Assembly (NCBI GenBank): GCA_034766995.1
Contig: CM068314.1
Location: forward strand, 14,680,201 to 14,744,200
DNA length: 64,000 bases
Direction of reading: 5' to 3'
From: Acanthacorydalis orientalis
Lineage: Eukaryota; Arthropoda; Insecta; Megaloptera; Corydalidae
Positions within the stretch are counted from its first letter, which is position 1; every line of letters begins with the position of its first letter. The notes under the pieces are model-generated. The model worked only from the letters and a program-made list of their open reading frames with translations. It searched no databases and was not told where the DNA came from. Shown piece after piece: positions 37,098-48,335 of the stretch. Position numbers and translations under genes: made by a program.

Positions 37098-37699
37098 TTA
37101 GGTTAGTAGAAAAATAATTACAGTTTTTGTTTTCTGAATTCTAACTTTATTTTTTTCAATGAAATTATCATTTCATCGTGTTCATGTTAGTATCATTTTA
37201 AAGTGCATTTTTCAGTCTGTATTTTGGTAACAATAGTCTGTATTTGGTCGACTTTGGTTTTATTATTTTGATTCAAATTAGGCCATTGAACTAAAGGATG
37301 GAAAAGAAGAAAATAAGATAATCTTTTTGTATGAGTTCAAAATGGGTGGTAAAGCAACAGAAATTCCATCTGTTCCCGAAACTGAAAATTTTCCTAATTG
37401 GAAATCAATTTGGGTCGAATGAAGAAGTAATAGAGGCCACAAAATGGTATTTTGGGGGCCTCGAAGAAACCCACTTCCGGGAGGGAACTGCCGACCGGAG
37501 TTACTTGTAACATCACATGCGTTACAAAAAAGAATGAAACTATATGTAAACATATATACTTTTTCCATCTCCCTCACCTAGAATATGAATCAAGTTACTC
37601 TTCAAACCGTCCTCGTTTATGTATGACAAAAACATTCAAAAACTTTTAAAAACCTTCAAAAACTTTTTAACATTGAAATAATCATTACTACTAACATAA
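37098..37699 (+). mobile_element. family A mariner, N-to-C fused deletion copy
   Basis: TA then TTAGGTTAGTAGAAAAATAA at 37098 is the 5' inverted repeat. ATG at 37298 opens MEKKKIR, a stop, and FCMSSKWVVKQ in another frame. It jumps straight to a mariner C-terminus, FHLFPKLKIFLIGNQFGSNE then EVIEATKWYFGGLEETHFRE, the conserved region just after the third catalytic residue. The remaining C-terminus is frameshifted. A worn 3' repeat (CTACTAACATAA) ends at 37699. The minus open frame of 99 codons here is antisense to this relic. Confidence 0.8.
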
Positions 37700-38224
37700 C
37701 AAAATATTCAAATAAAACAAGTTTCACAAATTAGGTAAAGGTTATTTCATAACAGTATTTGATTTCAAATAAGTTTGTTTACTATCAAGTAAGTAATATT
37801 TCTTCAATTTGAAGATAAGTGTGTTTAGATACAGTTCTGTGAAATCTTTTAAAAATTTTTCATATATCTTTTAAAAACCTTTTATCAGACAGTTGCTACA
37901 GAAAGATTTCTTTATAAAATGCTTTAAAAATACAATAGTTTGTGTAAAATGAATTCGAATTTAATAAACTGGACAGAAAAGACATACAAAATATGACAGC
38001 TTACAAAGATCTAGAATATTTTTCGTTGAATATGAAAACTTGTGACAATAAAATGATAACAGAAAAGAAAAAAGATGTCTGTTAGGTAAACAAAATACAA
38101 AAGTTGATCCCTAGAGACGTGAAACTTTAATAATGGTCATCATTTATATACACGAACAAATCGAACATTTCATATAAATCTGTTGGAAAATAAAAAAGTA
38201 TCTGCCCGTGGGGAAATATTAATT

Positions 38225-38247
38225 ATATATATATATATATATATATA
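38225..38247. repeat. (TA)n microsatellite
   Basis: About 11 units. Confidence 0.95.
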
Positions 38248-38676
38248 ATGTTATATGAAACTGTTAAACATATTAAAACAGATGTCAATACTTGCATTTC
38301 ATAAATCAAATCTAATTTGCCAATAAAAAATCACTGTTCAAAACAAACAGATTAAAAAATAAATATATAAGAAGCATGACTGCTTGCAAACATAAAATAT
38401 GAAAATTAACATATATAAAAAAATGTATACTACTTGTTTACCATATTCAATGTTTTAAACTTTCTTTTGACTTTCGCATTCGCATAACTAATATAATATA
38501 AACATAATGATTGATTTGATTCTCATTTTCTATTAATAATGTTTTTAGATAATCTGTTAAAGTGCTTCATGTAGATTGTACGGATTTGTTTATTATGTAA
38601 ATCGTTTGTATAATGATTTTTTTAAGTTATATGAATAATTCTAGTTTTTGTACAAGATTAAATAGATATCTGTTTG

Positions 38677-38679
<3 letters not shown>

Positions 38680-38741
<62 letters not shown>
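38680..38741. repeat. (TA)n microsatellite
   Basis: 31 uninterrupted units. Confidence 0.97.
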
Positions 38742-38744
<3 letters not shown>

Positions 38745-39215
38745 TTAAAATTACATAATTTAGTAAGGAATTCATACGATTATATTTAAAAATCAATAAA
38801 CATTCAAAACCGACAAAGTTTTTTAAATTACAAATAAAAAATTACAAAAAAAAATACTGAAATTACATTTTTTTAAAATAATTTTAATATTCTAAAGGAT
38901 AAATTAAAGATGGAGATCATGTGGTCTTTAGGTCGCACGAAGCTTAATAAGATTAAGCTATCCAGTGAGGCCTTTTCGCATATTTTGCTAATCACAAATG
39001 TTCATCGTTTATAAATTATATTATTTTCAAACGATATATATTTTTAATTAATTAAAAAAAATATTTTCTTTTAGAGTATTAAACATTATTGTAAAATAAT
39101 ATAAAGACAAGAAAAAAATTAAATCAAAAATCAAGTAAAAAATAATGTCAAAACAAATGAAATATGATTTTAATCAGATGGCACATTATTTCTTTTTTTC
39201 TCGATACTTCTGCGA

Positions 39216-39442
39216 CAGTGGTATCAAACTCATACATTTACACAGGCTATCAAATTCAGAATCAAAAAATACATTAATTTGAGGTGTTATTATTATAAAA
39301 CCTGATCATAAAACGGTGTTTCTTACAGAAAAATTCTATAATTTGTAATTTCTTAAAAATGTAATTTATATCTCAACTCCAAGCTTTAAGCCGCGGGCCG
39401 CATTCTAGTCTTGCGGGAGTGTCGCGTGTTTGGACACCATTG
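39216..39442. mobile_element. hAT-like MITE with 8-bp target duplication
   Basis: The left end is CAGTGGTATCAAACTCATAC. The right end, inverted, is CAATGGTGTCCAAACACGCG. The element is flanked by TTCTGCGA (39208-39215) and TTCTATGA (39443-39450), which agree at six of eight positions, as expected for a diverged 8-bp hAT target duplication. Inside near 39392 lies GCCGCGGGCCGCATTCTAGT, the GC-rich subterminal motif common in such elements. At 227 bp there is no coding capacity. Immediately right of it lies family C right-arm sequence. Confidence 0.78.
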
Positions 39443-39535
39443 TTCTATGAATATACATCAGCAACAATCAAAAATTATCAATAATAATTTATTCAATATT
39501 TTTTTCCGAAAATATTTTTTGTTTGTACGGTTAAT
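39443..39535. mobile_element. family C MITE, right-arm fragment beside the hAT insertion
   Basis: ATACATCAGCAACAATCAAA, AATTATCAATAATAATTTAT and TCAATATTTTTTTCCGAAAA match the right arm. The outer terminus is lost. Confidence 0.55.
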
Positions 39536-40610
39536 TTATAAAATACACAAAAAAAATTATATATATATATATAATTTAATCTATACTGAAAATAATATAA
39601 AGAATTAAAGAAAATATTATTTTCAATTTCATAAAAATGATTTAAAATCTTACATTAATTCTCTTAATAAAAAATTATTTGAAAATAAATATATATTTAA
39701 ATTGAAGCAATATTTTTTTAAAAAATACATTATTTTAATGTAAATTTTATTTAATAATAACATTAATAGAATTTTATTTCCGCAAAGCATTAATTTTAAA
39801 TGAAACATTATAAAGAAATGATAGAAAATTATATTACATCTTCGGTCTTTAATAAAATATTAGGTTACATGTATGCTGCAACCTAACATACACATAAGTA
39901 ACTAGAAAGTATGTGATACAAGTTCATGCTGCCATCTATCGATTACATCCAACGCTAAATTATAAAGGATGTGTGTGTATGTTGTGTGCACGAGTAATAT
40001 ATTAACACAGTATCGTAGGCACAATGTTCGTCGGTACAAAAAGAAAACGTTGTACGCAGCTGCTGGGATTTCAGTAATAAGTCTAGATTGAAGAAGATCG
40101 ATTGATATTCACAACCAAACCTTTCATCTCTTCTACTTATATTTTGTTGTACAACTCGTCGGTTATATTCAACATTGATATTCTCTAACATCAATTTTGA
40201 AATTCTATTCTATACAATTTCATAAAAAAAGGTTTTTTTCGTCGTTCGAAAGAAGATATTTTTGTGACACGTATTCTTACAAACCTGGGCTATATATTGG
40301 AATATCTTTTGAAATGTATCATGCTTTAATAAATTATAAAAAGTAGATATAGTGCCTGTTTTCGAGATATTTTCATTTCACTGATCTGAAATTATGTTTG
40401 GGAGAATTGGTAGTTTGTTAAGAAAATTTGTGTCAACAAATAGAAAATATAATGATATAAACGTTTAATAATTAGGTAAATATTAAAATATAAAACATAA
40501 ATACTAGAAAAATATATATTTAAGGGAAAAGAAATCCGAAAAATCCTATCAATATAACCGAACAGAATAATTTATGTTTCTTAAAATTTATGTTTCTTGT
40601 AAAAAAATTT
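39536..40610. other. intronic DNA, short mariner-like palindrome
   Basis: At 39862-39888 TTAGGTT and AACCTAA face each other around 13 bases. They are followed by GTTCATGCTGCCATCTATCG, a motif often found at insect mariner edges. A 79-codon minus open frame (40194-39955) has no splice borders. Confidence 0.4.
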
Positions 40611-40826
40611 GACACCGTGGAGGCCGTTAAAAACCACCTCGGCGCCTTTTTTGCCGAAAAACCGAGCAGATTTTAGGAATGACGAATCCAACAGCTGCCT
40701 GAGAGTTGTAAAATGATTGCAGAAAACTATGGCGAATACATAATTGATTAATAAAAGTATTTTCTGCGAAAAATAATCGGCTGAGTTTCAATTTCAAATC
40801 ATATATGAACTTTTGCACTAATCCAA
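40611..40826 (+). mobile_element. mariner transposase C-terminal relic with 3' inverted repeat
   Basis: The plus frame reads DTVEAVKNHLGAFFAEKPSR, F, stop, E, stop, RIQQLPESCKMIAENYGEYI then ID and a stop at 40751. This is the usual C-terminal block of mariner transposases (helical segment, then LPERW...NGEY). Two stops replace conserved residues. It is followed by TTTTGCACTAATCCAA at 40811-40826, which inverts to TTGGATTAGTGCAAAA, close to the common insect mariner end TTGGGTTGGTGCAAAAG. Everything upstream, including the catalytic domain, is missing. The minus 63-codon open frame is antisense to it. Confidence 0.78.
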
Positions 40827-40828
40827 TT

Positions 40829-40836
<8 letters not shown>

Positions 40837-40883
<47 letters not shown>
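40837..40883. repeat. (TA)n microsatellite
   Basis: About 23 units, beginning ten bases after the mariner end. Confidence 0.97.
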
Positions 40884-40888
<5 letters not shown>

Positions 40889-41212
40889 AAATAAACTCGC
40901 TTTTATTTGAATCAAAAATATTAAAACGGGTATAAACCAGTGTCTAAAGGATTATCTTTTTGAAAACAGAAAGTGAACACGTTGGCTATAATTCGTTTTC
41001 GTAGAAATTTATAGCTAAACTGTAGAGATTTTGTTAGAATAGTCGATTGAAACTACTCAGCTGTTTGTAAATAATAAATTGCAACATCTCGACAGCAGCT
41101 TATGTAGCGAACCCTCACTATTTTAGATAAATGTGTTTGAAACTAGCTTTTAAACACGTAAATAAATTATTTGATAGCTTTGTATTTTCTTGGAAATCTA
41201 TACACGTACCTT

Positions 41213-41213
41213 T

Positions 41214-41267
<54 letters not shown>
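41213..41267. repeat. (CA)n-(TA)n compound array
   Basis: CA units at 41213-41226, then TA units. Confidence 0.96.
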
Positions 41268-41270
<3 letters not shown>

Positions 41271-41699
41271 AGAAAATTATCATAAAAAAATTTCTTTTAA
41301 AAAAAGGTTTACATGAAAGTAAATTGAATTTAATAAGTAGTTTTTTTTATTTATATTCATTAAATTCAATGATTCAATTTTCTAAAGTAATAAAATTATA
41401 TTTTACGATAATTTTTTCGTTAATTGGACATAAATTTAATTTACAATTTGGCGCATTTTTACGAGTGTTAGTTGACAATAAATGTGAATGATCATTGCTT
41501 GATTAGTTATTAGATATAAAACACTTAATAAATTAAAAAGTTAATAAGAATGCTCGAAATAAATCTTATATATTAATAATTCCTCTTTAAGATAAATAAA
41601 GAAAAATATCGTTCATATAGAGACTGTCACTGCATATTAAATTTATGTATTGAAAAATATTAATAGTAATTTATTCTGTATCGGTTTGAAACGGTAACA

Positions 41700-41970
41700 G
41701 TAATAAATAAGATGTCGTTCGAGAATGCACTTACAGAGAACACAATAATCATAACTGCGCAATGTGAGAACACAGAACGCCTATAGAACAGTTGCATAAT
41801 CAGTTCGAAAGGTTTATGCAGCTAGTAAATGTGAGGAATCGTTGAATGGAGGAAGTCGACCCACCATGTTTTTTTTGTGTGTGTACAACAAAACAGGTGT
41901 GCTTCACCTGTTGATACACAAGCATCTGCTCAGTAGTTAGTAAGAATCAGTATTGCTACTAGGCGGGATA
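41700..41970. promoter_or_regulatory. complex island with paired E-box hairpin
   Basis: A non-repetitive block with higher GC than its flanks. At 41892-41912 AACAGGTG, TGCTT, CACCTGTT forms a perfect 8-bp stem. Each arm contains CAGGTG/CACCTG, an E-box of the type bound by bHLH and Snail-like zinc-finger proteins. No exon borders. Regulatory role is inference. Confidence 0.3.
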
Positions 41971-41979
41971 ATTAAATAC

Positions 41980-41984
<5 letters not shown>

Positions 41985-42033
<49 letters not shown>

Positions 42034-42083
42034 GTATATATATATATGTGTGTGTATATATGTGTGTATATATATATATATAT
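41985..42083. repeat. compound TA/TG array
   Basis: TA units broken by TATG and TGTG units over about 100 bases. Confidence 0.95.
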
Positions 42084-42381
42084 CACATATAAAATCGTCT
42101 ATTTGATGAAAATTCCTTTTTGCGATTTTCATATTTCTTGTTTCTCTATTAATAATATCTTTGATCCATCATTACAATATATCATTCTCATTTTTATTTC
42201 AAACTCTATTTCACATTGAGTCTGTTTTCTTATCCATTCTATTCTTATCTTATATCTTATTGTTATTTCTAACAAATATATTTCCATGCTTTTACATTGT
42301 CGAAGTCTGTGAATTATTTTAGCATCGAAGACTTGTTTCTCATTTAAATATAGAACGGTAGATAAATATATTGGTTGAATA

Positions 42382-42475
42382 CAGTGGCGCATACAAAGGG
42401 GCTAGAGATCCTGGCATCCCAAAAAGAAACGTGAAAAAATTTTGAATGCCGAATTCAAGTTGTGGTATAAAAAAG
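42382..42475. mobile_element. possible terminal fragment of another DNA transposon
   Basis: CAGTGGCGCATACAAAGGGG starts at 42382 after TGAATA and resembles CAGTGGCG-type transposon ends. It adjoins the point at which the mariner at 42476 loses similarity to transposases, so it may mark an insertion or deletion junction. The matching second end was not found. Confidence 0.35.
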
Positions 42476-43149
42476 AATATTTTTTTACAAATCTCGTTCA
42501 TGGCAACGAATCGACGCAAAAATTCTGATAGATTGCAGTTGAACAGCGTCAAACAATGCTCAGAGATGGTCATACGACTGTCTTTTTACTCTGATGTGAG
42601 CAATCGTGACATTCATTGCGCGGATAGCTCTCTCATGCCCAAAATTTCGCATAATATGTAGTGTGCTCGCTCTTCAATTCACCGACAACCTCAACTAATT
42701 CTACCAACTTCAATCGACGATCACTTGATACGTTCTAGTGTACTTTTTGAACCATTTTCTTAAATGTACTCGTTTTTGGTCAATCCGAACGTTGTGCATC
42801 CCTAGTACTCGTACAGGCACGTTTCAAGTCCGCGATCCACGTTTTAACAGTTGAGAACGATGGAGAAGACACGCCTGAATTAGAATTCAGCTCAGCTTTT
42901 ATTTCGGTTGGGGATAAACCCTTAATATTGAAATATTTTATCACTGCGTGTACTTCGGTTTTCTCCATTGTTCACGAAACGCAAAACTTCTTCGCTTTGA
43001 CAGATTGTCAAATGCAAACTATTTGACAGAACTGTATGAAAGTTCAAAGTCAAACTAATGAAAGACAGCACTGCACAAAACCATAGACAATTCATAACAA
43101 ATTGCGCTATCTATCGGCTAGACAAGAAACTATTCATCCCACCCTCGTA
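42476..43149 (-). mobile_element. 5' half of a mariner transposon, SETMAR-type transposase
   Basis: The 5' inverted repeat, read on minus, is TACGAGGGTGGGATGAATAG at 43149. The frame from 42968 opens MEKTEVHAVIKYFNIKGLSP then TEIKAELNSNSGVSSPSFST and VKTWIADLKRACTSTRDAQR. This is a well-preserved mariner N-terminal helix-turn-helix, ended by an in-frame stop where the family has GRPKT. Broken frames continue (DRRLKLVELVEVVG) to MTISEHCLTLFNCNLSEFLR then RFVAMNEICKK. In this block the family has T(M/G)DE with the first catalytic Asp; here it is Asn (MNE). The other two catalytic residues and the 3' half are absent. About 670 bases remain. Confidence 0.88.
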
Positions 43150-43589
43150 TTAGAAAACCTTGTTCATTTAGAATGATAAGATTTATTTGAAAAAAAAATA
43201 ATTTATCAATAAAACTACTCTTAAATGATGTCATTTATTTATTTAGTCATCGAAATGTTCTTATTGTTTTAATTTAAATCGATTTTTTTTAATTCGAAGT
43301 AACAAATAAAAATATTATTAAAATATTAGCAAGTTCAGTAAACTGAAATTATTATAATAAGAATTATTCTAAATAAAAAAAACAATAATCAATAACATTC
43401 ATGTTCGTTTAAAATTCAAATCATGCTTACAATTTTCGACAATTACCATACTTTAGTATAGATTGAACACAAAAAACATATATCAATGTTTCAACCGTAT
43501 CAATTTGTATACCGATGTCTGTTTATTCCTTTTATGGAAAAAAATAATCTAGCTTGTCACGAATGACAAATTCGTTTTTGAACGACCCG

Positions 43590-43591
<2 letters not shown>
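43150..43591. other. intronic DNA, nothing recognised
   Basis: AT-rich flank of the mariner. No exon borders. Confidence 0.5.

Positions 43592-43649
<58 letters not shown>
43592..43649. repeat. (TA)n microsatellite
   Basis: 29 units. Confidence 0.97.
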
Positions 43650-43650
<1 letters not shown>

Positions 43651-44527
43651 CAAGGAATTGAAATATTCATTTTTTAAAGTGTCTAAAAGGTTTTACAGAA
43701 TTGACAACTTGATGTCTGCCAAGTTGAATATGTATATAATTTCTTTTAATTTACCTTCTGCTTGAAGGATACTGCTATTTTTTTAATATAAATTAATGAT
43801 TTTAATTTAGAAACATATTGTGTTGTAATAAATATGTACATATATATATATAGTTTCATGCAATGTAAATTATGTAATCGTTTGAAACTCCAACACAAAA
43901 AAATCCCGACACAATAATTACCTGTACGATTTCAAAATAAAACGAAATGTTATAAAAAGTTGAAATATCCAAAATTAAATTTTAAATATCAAGTCTGAAT
44001 AGAGGTGACGTACTGAAAATGTGTGTAATAAAAGATGTTTAAATTTAGACATCAATGTTGAAAAGCAGATATGAATAAAATCGATAGAATATAATTAAAA
44101 CATATAGCTTGTTAAATGTACATTTTAAGGATCTGGTACGAAATGAAATAAATTAATAACTGCTTCCGTGAATTATTAATTTCAATGAAAATACTCTCTC
44201 GCACGCAAGCTATAACTTCAAATGGGTGTAGTTAGAATATCATTCATTTTGTTCATAAGAGTGGGAATATATATAAGCTCAAAGTTCAATGTTTTGTCTA
44301 TAAACCTACTATTTTCGAAACGAACACCGGAGCCAGACTTCATATTTGTCTTTTTTAAGTAGAGAAATTTCGGTACAGCTTCCTCCTTTTCTATTATGAG
44401 ATTCTCTTATATTTTGGGAATAAGGAATATATAATACTTGTTATAGAGGTTTAAATGTTAAGCGGATCGTTAAAAAGATGTTCAAAATTGAACAACTTTC
44501 ATTTTGTTTAAGAAAATCGATATTATT
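43650..44527. other. intronic DNA, nothing recognised
   Basis: Only weak similarity to a family C arm near 44180-44225 (CTCTCTCGCACGCAAGCTAT), too short to claim. Confidence 0.45.
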
Positions 44528-44690
44528 ATGTGTACAAATTAATTTGGTGCCTTGTTCTATGGAAAATGAATGATTAAGGAAAAATGGAATACATTTCAAC
44601 CCTCAAAATATCCTCTATTGTTTTATATAATTTTGATACATCTGTCTGGTAACTGACGAATCTCTCCTTGGACAAAAAAGCCCCAGGATA
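44528..44690 (-). mobile_element. family B mariner-derived MITE, 3' end fragment
   Basis: ACAAATTAATTTGGTGCCTT, GAAAATGAATGATTAAGGAA, AAATGGAATACATTTCAACC and CCTCTATTGTTTTATATAAT follow the family order. The sequence stops matching at about 44688, where a purine-rich segment begins. Confidence 0.72.
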
Positions 44691-45170
44691 TTCCAAGAGA
44701 GCCACAGGGGAAAATTACGTAAATAGAGGTCGAGGAACAAGATTAGGGGACCACAGAGCAAAATAAAGAAAGCAGACAAGTGACCGAGAAAAGAAAAGAG
44801 AAAACAGAGAAGTGTAGAGAAAAGAAAACAGAAGTGAAGTGAACAAATAAGTGACCATAAATAGAATTTAAAAAGCGCTCATAGTACTACAGAGAAACAT
44901 AGCAGCCAAAATAACATTCAGTCAAGAAAAACACCATTTTTGGATCAAGAGTACAATACCTAAAATATTTTCACGGCTTTGGAATAAAGCACAATTGTTT
45001 TTCATGGAATTTCCTATTTCGTATTCGGTAGAATCAGGTTTCAGTCGTGTGAATTATTTATTGGATTATTTATCGGAATCGCCTTAACATAATGGACAGA
45101 GGTGATTTTCGGTTATCCCTCACAGCAATAAAACCGGATATAAAAAAAACTTGTTTCTGGTCATCAAGCA
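44690..45170 (+). repeat. purine-rich segment, possible LTR-element remnant
   Basis: At 44700-44860 the plus strand is strongly purine-biased (AAGAAAAGAGAAAACAGAGA), unlike anything else in the window. It continues to GGAATAAAGCACAATTG, which has an AATAAA signal, then GGAATCGCCTTAACA and TAATGGACAGAGGTGATTTT. A transcribed retroelement end (polyadenylation signal, CA border, then primer-site-like sequence) would look like this, but I see no second LTR and no coding remnant. The class is therefore uncertain. Similar purine-rich text recurs at 45310-45360. Confidence 0.25.
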
Positions 45171-46253
45171 TAACGATCACATTGATCGAGAAATATTTAA
45201 AGTACAATTTTTTATTCAATTATTGTACTCTGTATAAATTATAAAAATTATAATAAAACATGGTCTATTTACAAAGAAAATATTTAAATAGATACCTTTT
45301 TACCAGTTGGACAGGAAAGGGGCAAAGGATGGAAACACGGTCGGAAAAAGGATGGGAAACACTGATATAAAATATACTTGAAGAACGCAAACATGCCAAA
45401 AATTCATCTAATCCGGAAGGACTTTTATCACCAGGACGATATGTGAAAATTATTTGAGATATTTAAATCGTATTTACATTTCGAAAAGACTATTACATCT
45501 TACTTATTTGAATAAATAAAATTCTCTACAGACATATCGTTTATTGAAATAAAAAAAAAGAAAAACATCATTCAAGTTTCAACTTAATAAATATAATTTC
45601 ATAAAAAACAATACACTATTTATGTGCCTGCATTTGCTAACAACCAAACATTTTCAAAGACAAACTTTTATAGCCAGCTGATATTTTATAAGAAATTATT
45701 ATGCATAGCGCATTGGACGAAATCTCTTGTCAATTATAAATTAGCGAGTATATTATTACCAAGTCATTTGACTTCATTGTTTTCGTATTCGTTTGGGAGT
45801 AGTAACGAAATTGCTTTTTAAGTTCGACGCATCGTTTGGAAATAAATGAACGAAAACGGAGGGATGTTCTGTTACGTGCTTCCTTAATGACAGCTTTTTT
45901 TTTAAAAAAAAACAGGTCGTATTCTTTTTTAACTTGCTAGATAATTAAATATCATTGCATATACAAAGAAAAAGAAGTATGAAGTAAAGTCGTAAGGTAT
46001 ATAGAAAATATCTGAAGTGAGTGGGGTTTTTAAGTATATATATATATATATACAAATCCACAAATGGAATAAATGTGATCGTCTACAACAGACATGTTAA
46101 TAATAGAAATTTCTTTGAAAACGATTTTCAATTCAAGCTTCGACTAAATAAAAGAAAGATTGAACGTTTGGACTTAAATATTGAAAGATTCTTAGAAGAA
46201 ATCAGTTTTAAAAATTAAAATATTTTTTATTCATGAATTGCCAAAAATGATTG
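45171..46253. other. intronic DNA, nothing recognised
   Basis: Includes a purine-rich patch at 45310-45360 (GGGGCAAAGGATGGAAACAC) and chance open frames of about 65 codons. Confidence 0.45.
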
Positions 46254-46315
<62 letters not shown>

Positions 46316-46319
46316 TATA

Positions 46320-46385
<66 letters not shown>
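46254..46385. repeat. duplicated (TA)n-(GA)n compound array
   Basis: The block TA-CATA-TA-GAGAGA occurs twice in tandem, with GA runs at 46303-46315 and 46363-46385. The alternating IYIY/ERER frames on both strands are array translations. Confidence 0.96.
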
Positions 46386-46386
<1 letters not shown>

Positions 46387-46560
46387 TCAACTTAAGGTTC
46401 CACACAAAAGTATTAAAAAAAAGCAAAAATTAAAAAAAAACATGTTATCTCCCATTTAGTATTGAACTGAACTAAAATACTAAATAGAAAATAACATGAC
46501 TTTTCTTAAATCATGCGTCCCCTTGTAATACTTCTATGTGGAAGCCTAAATTGAATCATC
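46386..46560. mobile_element. family D MITE, copy 4
   Basis: The ends TTCAACTTAAGGTTCCACAC and GTGGAAGCCTAAATTGAATC are inverted. The inner core is GAACTGAACTAAAATACTAA. It begins directly where the (GA)n run of the compound array stops. Confidence 0.82.
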
Positions 46561-47234
46561 TTATAGAGAAATAATTTAATACATCGAAAAATTAAATATA
46601 AATTTATAAACGGAATTTTATTATTTGCACATGCTTAAAAACATGTTCTGATTTTTCATCATTCCACTGGAAATAAAAACGTGATAAATAATCTCCGGAT
46701 AAATTTTCCACCAGTAAAATTGATCGCAACTACCTGTGAAATTAAATATTCAACGTGGACGATATAAAATATACAATAAATTATTCAACAATTTAATAGA
46801 GCATTTAACGTAAACCGGTGGAAATTTATGTGAAAAATTATTAGTTGTTTCAAATTACATCAACGCCATCGATCCCACGCACTCGTCACGTCGAACTTTT
46901 ATTTAAACTTGAACGCAATTTAAATTTCATTACGTGTTTATCTTAACATTAATATCTACATCAATAGCTGAATACTTTTGCCTCGTGAAAAAAATAAGTT
47001 TTGGAAGAAAGTAATAACTCGATTTGAATAACCGACGTGAAAGTAATTTATATACTTGTTTTATAATTTTGAGGTTTTAGCCCCATGTACGGTAATAAGA
47101 TTTTAATTTAATTTAGTTGATGAAAATATATTTTTTAAATAAACTGTATACATATATATATATATACATACATACTTACTATTTAATTTCATTTACTCAA
47201 ATCTGTTTGTTATGAAATTAGCATAAATAAATGA

Positions 47235-47238
<4 letters not shown>
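46561..47238. other. intronic DNA, modest complexity
   Basis: 46620-46920 is more complex (GCCATCGATCCCACGCACTC, ACGTCGAAC) but has no exon borders. A short broken (TA)n lies at 47152-47173. Confidence 0.45.

Positions 47239-47269
<31 letters not shown>
47239..47269. repeat. (TA)n microsatellite
   Basis: About 15 units. Confidence 0.95.
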
Positions 47270-47272
<3 letters not shown>

Positions 47273-47823
47273 GCTGCCGTAATTTTCGTAAATGCCTGCA
47301 CTTCACTACACTCTGTATAGATATTTAAAATTTCTATTTTATTCTATTTATCATTTCTATTTTCGCTTACTTATCTTCTATTTTATTGAACAGCTTAAAA
47401 TGCTCATTGCATCAAACTCTGAAGTGCATCCAATAAAATTACTAACTCTGTCTAAATTTATTCTCTCGGTTTTTGAAAAAGCTCTATCAGTTTTATTTTC
47501 AAAAGTAAATAATTTGTAGCTAGGATTTTAAGAAAATTGCGGCAGCATCTCCATCAATATTTTTTAAATACTAAATAAGTACTAACGATATAAATTCAAA
47601 TCTAAACAGTTACTAAATCACAAATCTTTATTCGAAAAAAAACGGTGATCGTGTCTTTCAAAAATTTCTTTTTGAAATTAATAATTAAATTAGAATGAGA
47701 TAATTGAAAAATCGATATTATTCTTTTCTAGTATGTGTAAACAATTCAGTCGAAAAACGATAAATTTGAGATTTGTGCGTTTGAACTACATTAAAATTTT
47801 TAAATACTGCAAAATATGTGTTC

Positions 47824-48145
47824 TATTGGGTTGACCAAAAAGTATTTGCGTTTTTTTTTTCTAACAGACGGACATACATGTCTTGAAATGTATCTAACTT
47901 TAATGTAAACCGCAAGTCAATTTGTAATTTGACGGTGACAGTTCAAACTTGTTTTAGAAAAAGAAAGTATACGGTTTTTTTAACAATTGTTTGTTTGTAG
48001 TCGAGTTTAAAATGGAAAATCAAAAGAAACATTTTCATCGTACTTTGTTGTATTACTTCCGAAAAGGAAAAAAAAACGCTATGCAAGCTCATAAAACCTT
48101 CCGATGTGTATGGCGAGGATGCCTTAAAACTACGGCAGTATCAAA
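47824..48145 (+). mobile_element. 5' end of a mariner transposon
   Basis: TA then TTGGGTTGACCAAAAAGTAT at 47826 is a typical mariner 5' inverted repeat. ATG at 48012 opens MENQKKHFHRTLLYYFRKGK then KNAMQAHKTFR, the usual N-terminal DNA-binding start of this group. A frameshift follows and the next frame gives VYGEDALKLRQYQN, again family-like. Similarity stops at about 48145, so only some 45 residues and the 5' untranslated region remain. Confidence 0.85.
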
Positions 48146-48335
48146 ATTAGTTTACTCAATTTCTGTCTGTAGATTTTGATAAAAAATATTGAAGTTAATT
48201 ATAAGTATTGAAACTTAAAAATTATTAACAAAGAATCTATCTTAAGAAAATAGACTGTGATTAAAAATTAATACTGAAACCTTAATCAATGTCGATCCAT
48301 ATGAACTGAAAACTGACAAAGAAGTTTATTCTAAA

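Larger units (their letters stand above)
37700..39215. other. intronic DNA with two arrays
   Basis: Apart from the (TA)n arrays listed separately, only a short hairpin-like patch was noted (GAAGCTTAATAAGATTAAGC near 38939). Confidence 0.5.

Noticed and set aside
37278..37577. 99-codon minus open frame
   Set aside because: It is antisense to a mariner relic whose plus strand matches the transposase C-terminus.
40627..40818. 63-codon minus open frame ending RQKRRRGGF
   Set aside because: It is antisense to a mariner C-terminal relic on the plus strand.
42446..42661. 71-codon plus open frame
   Set aside because: It is antisense to the mariner half read on the minus strand.
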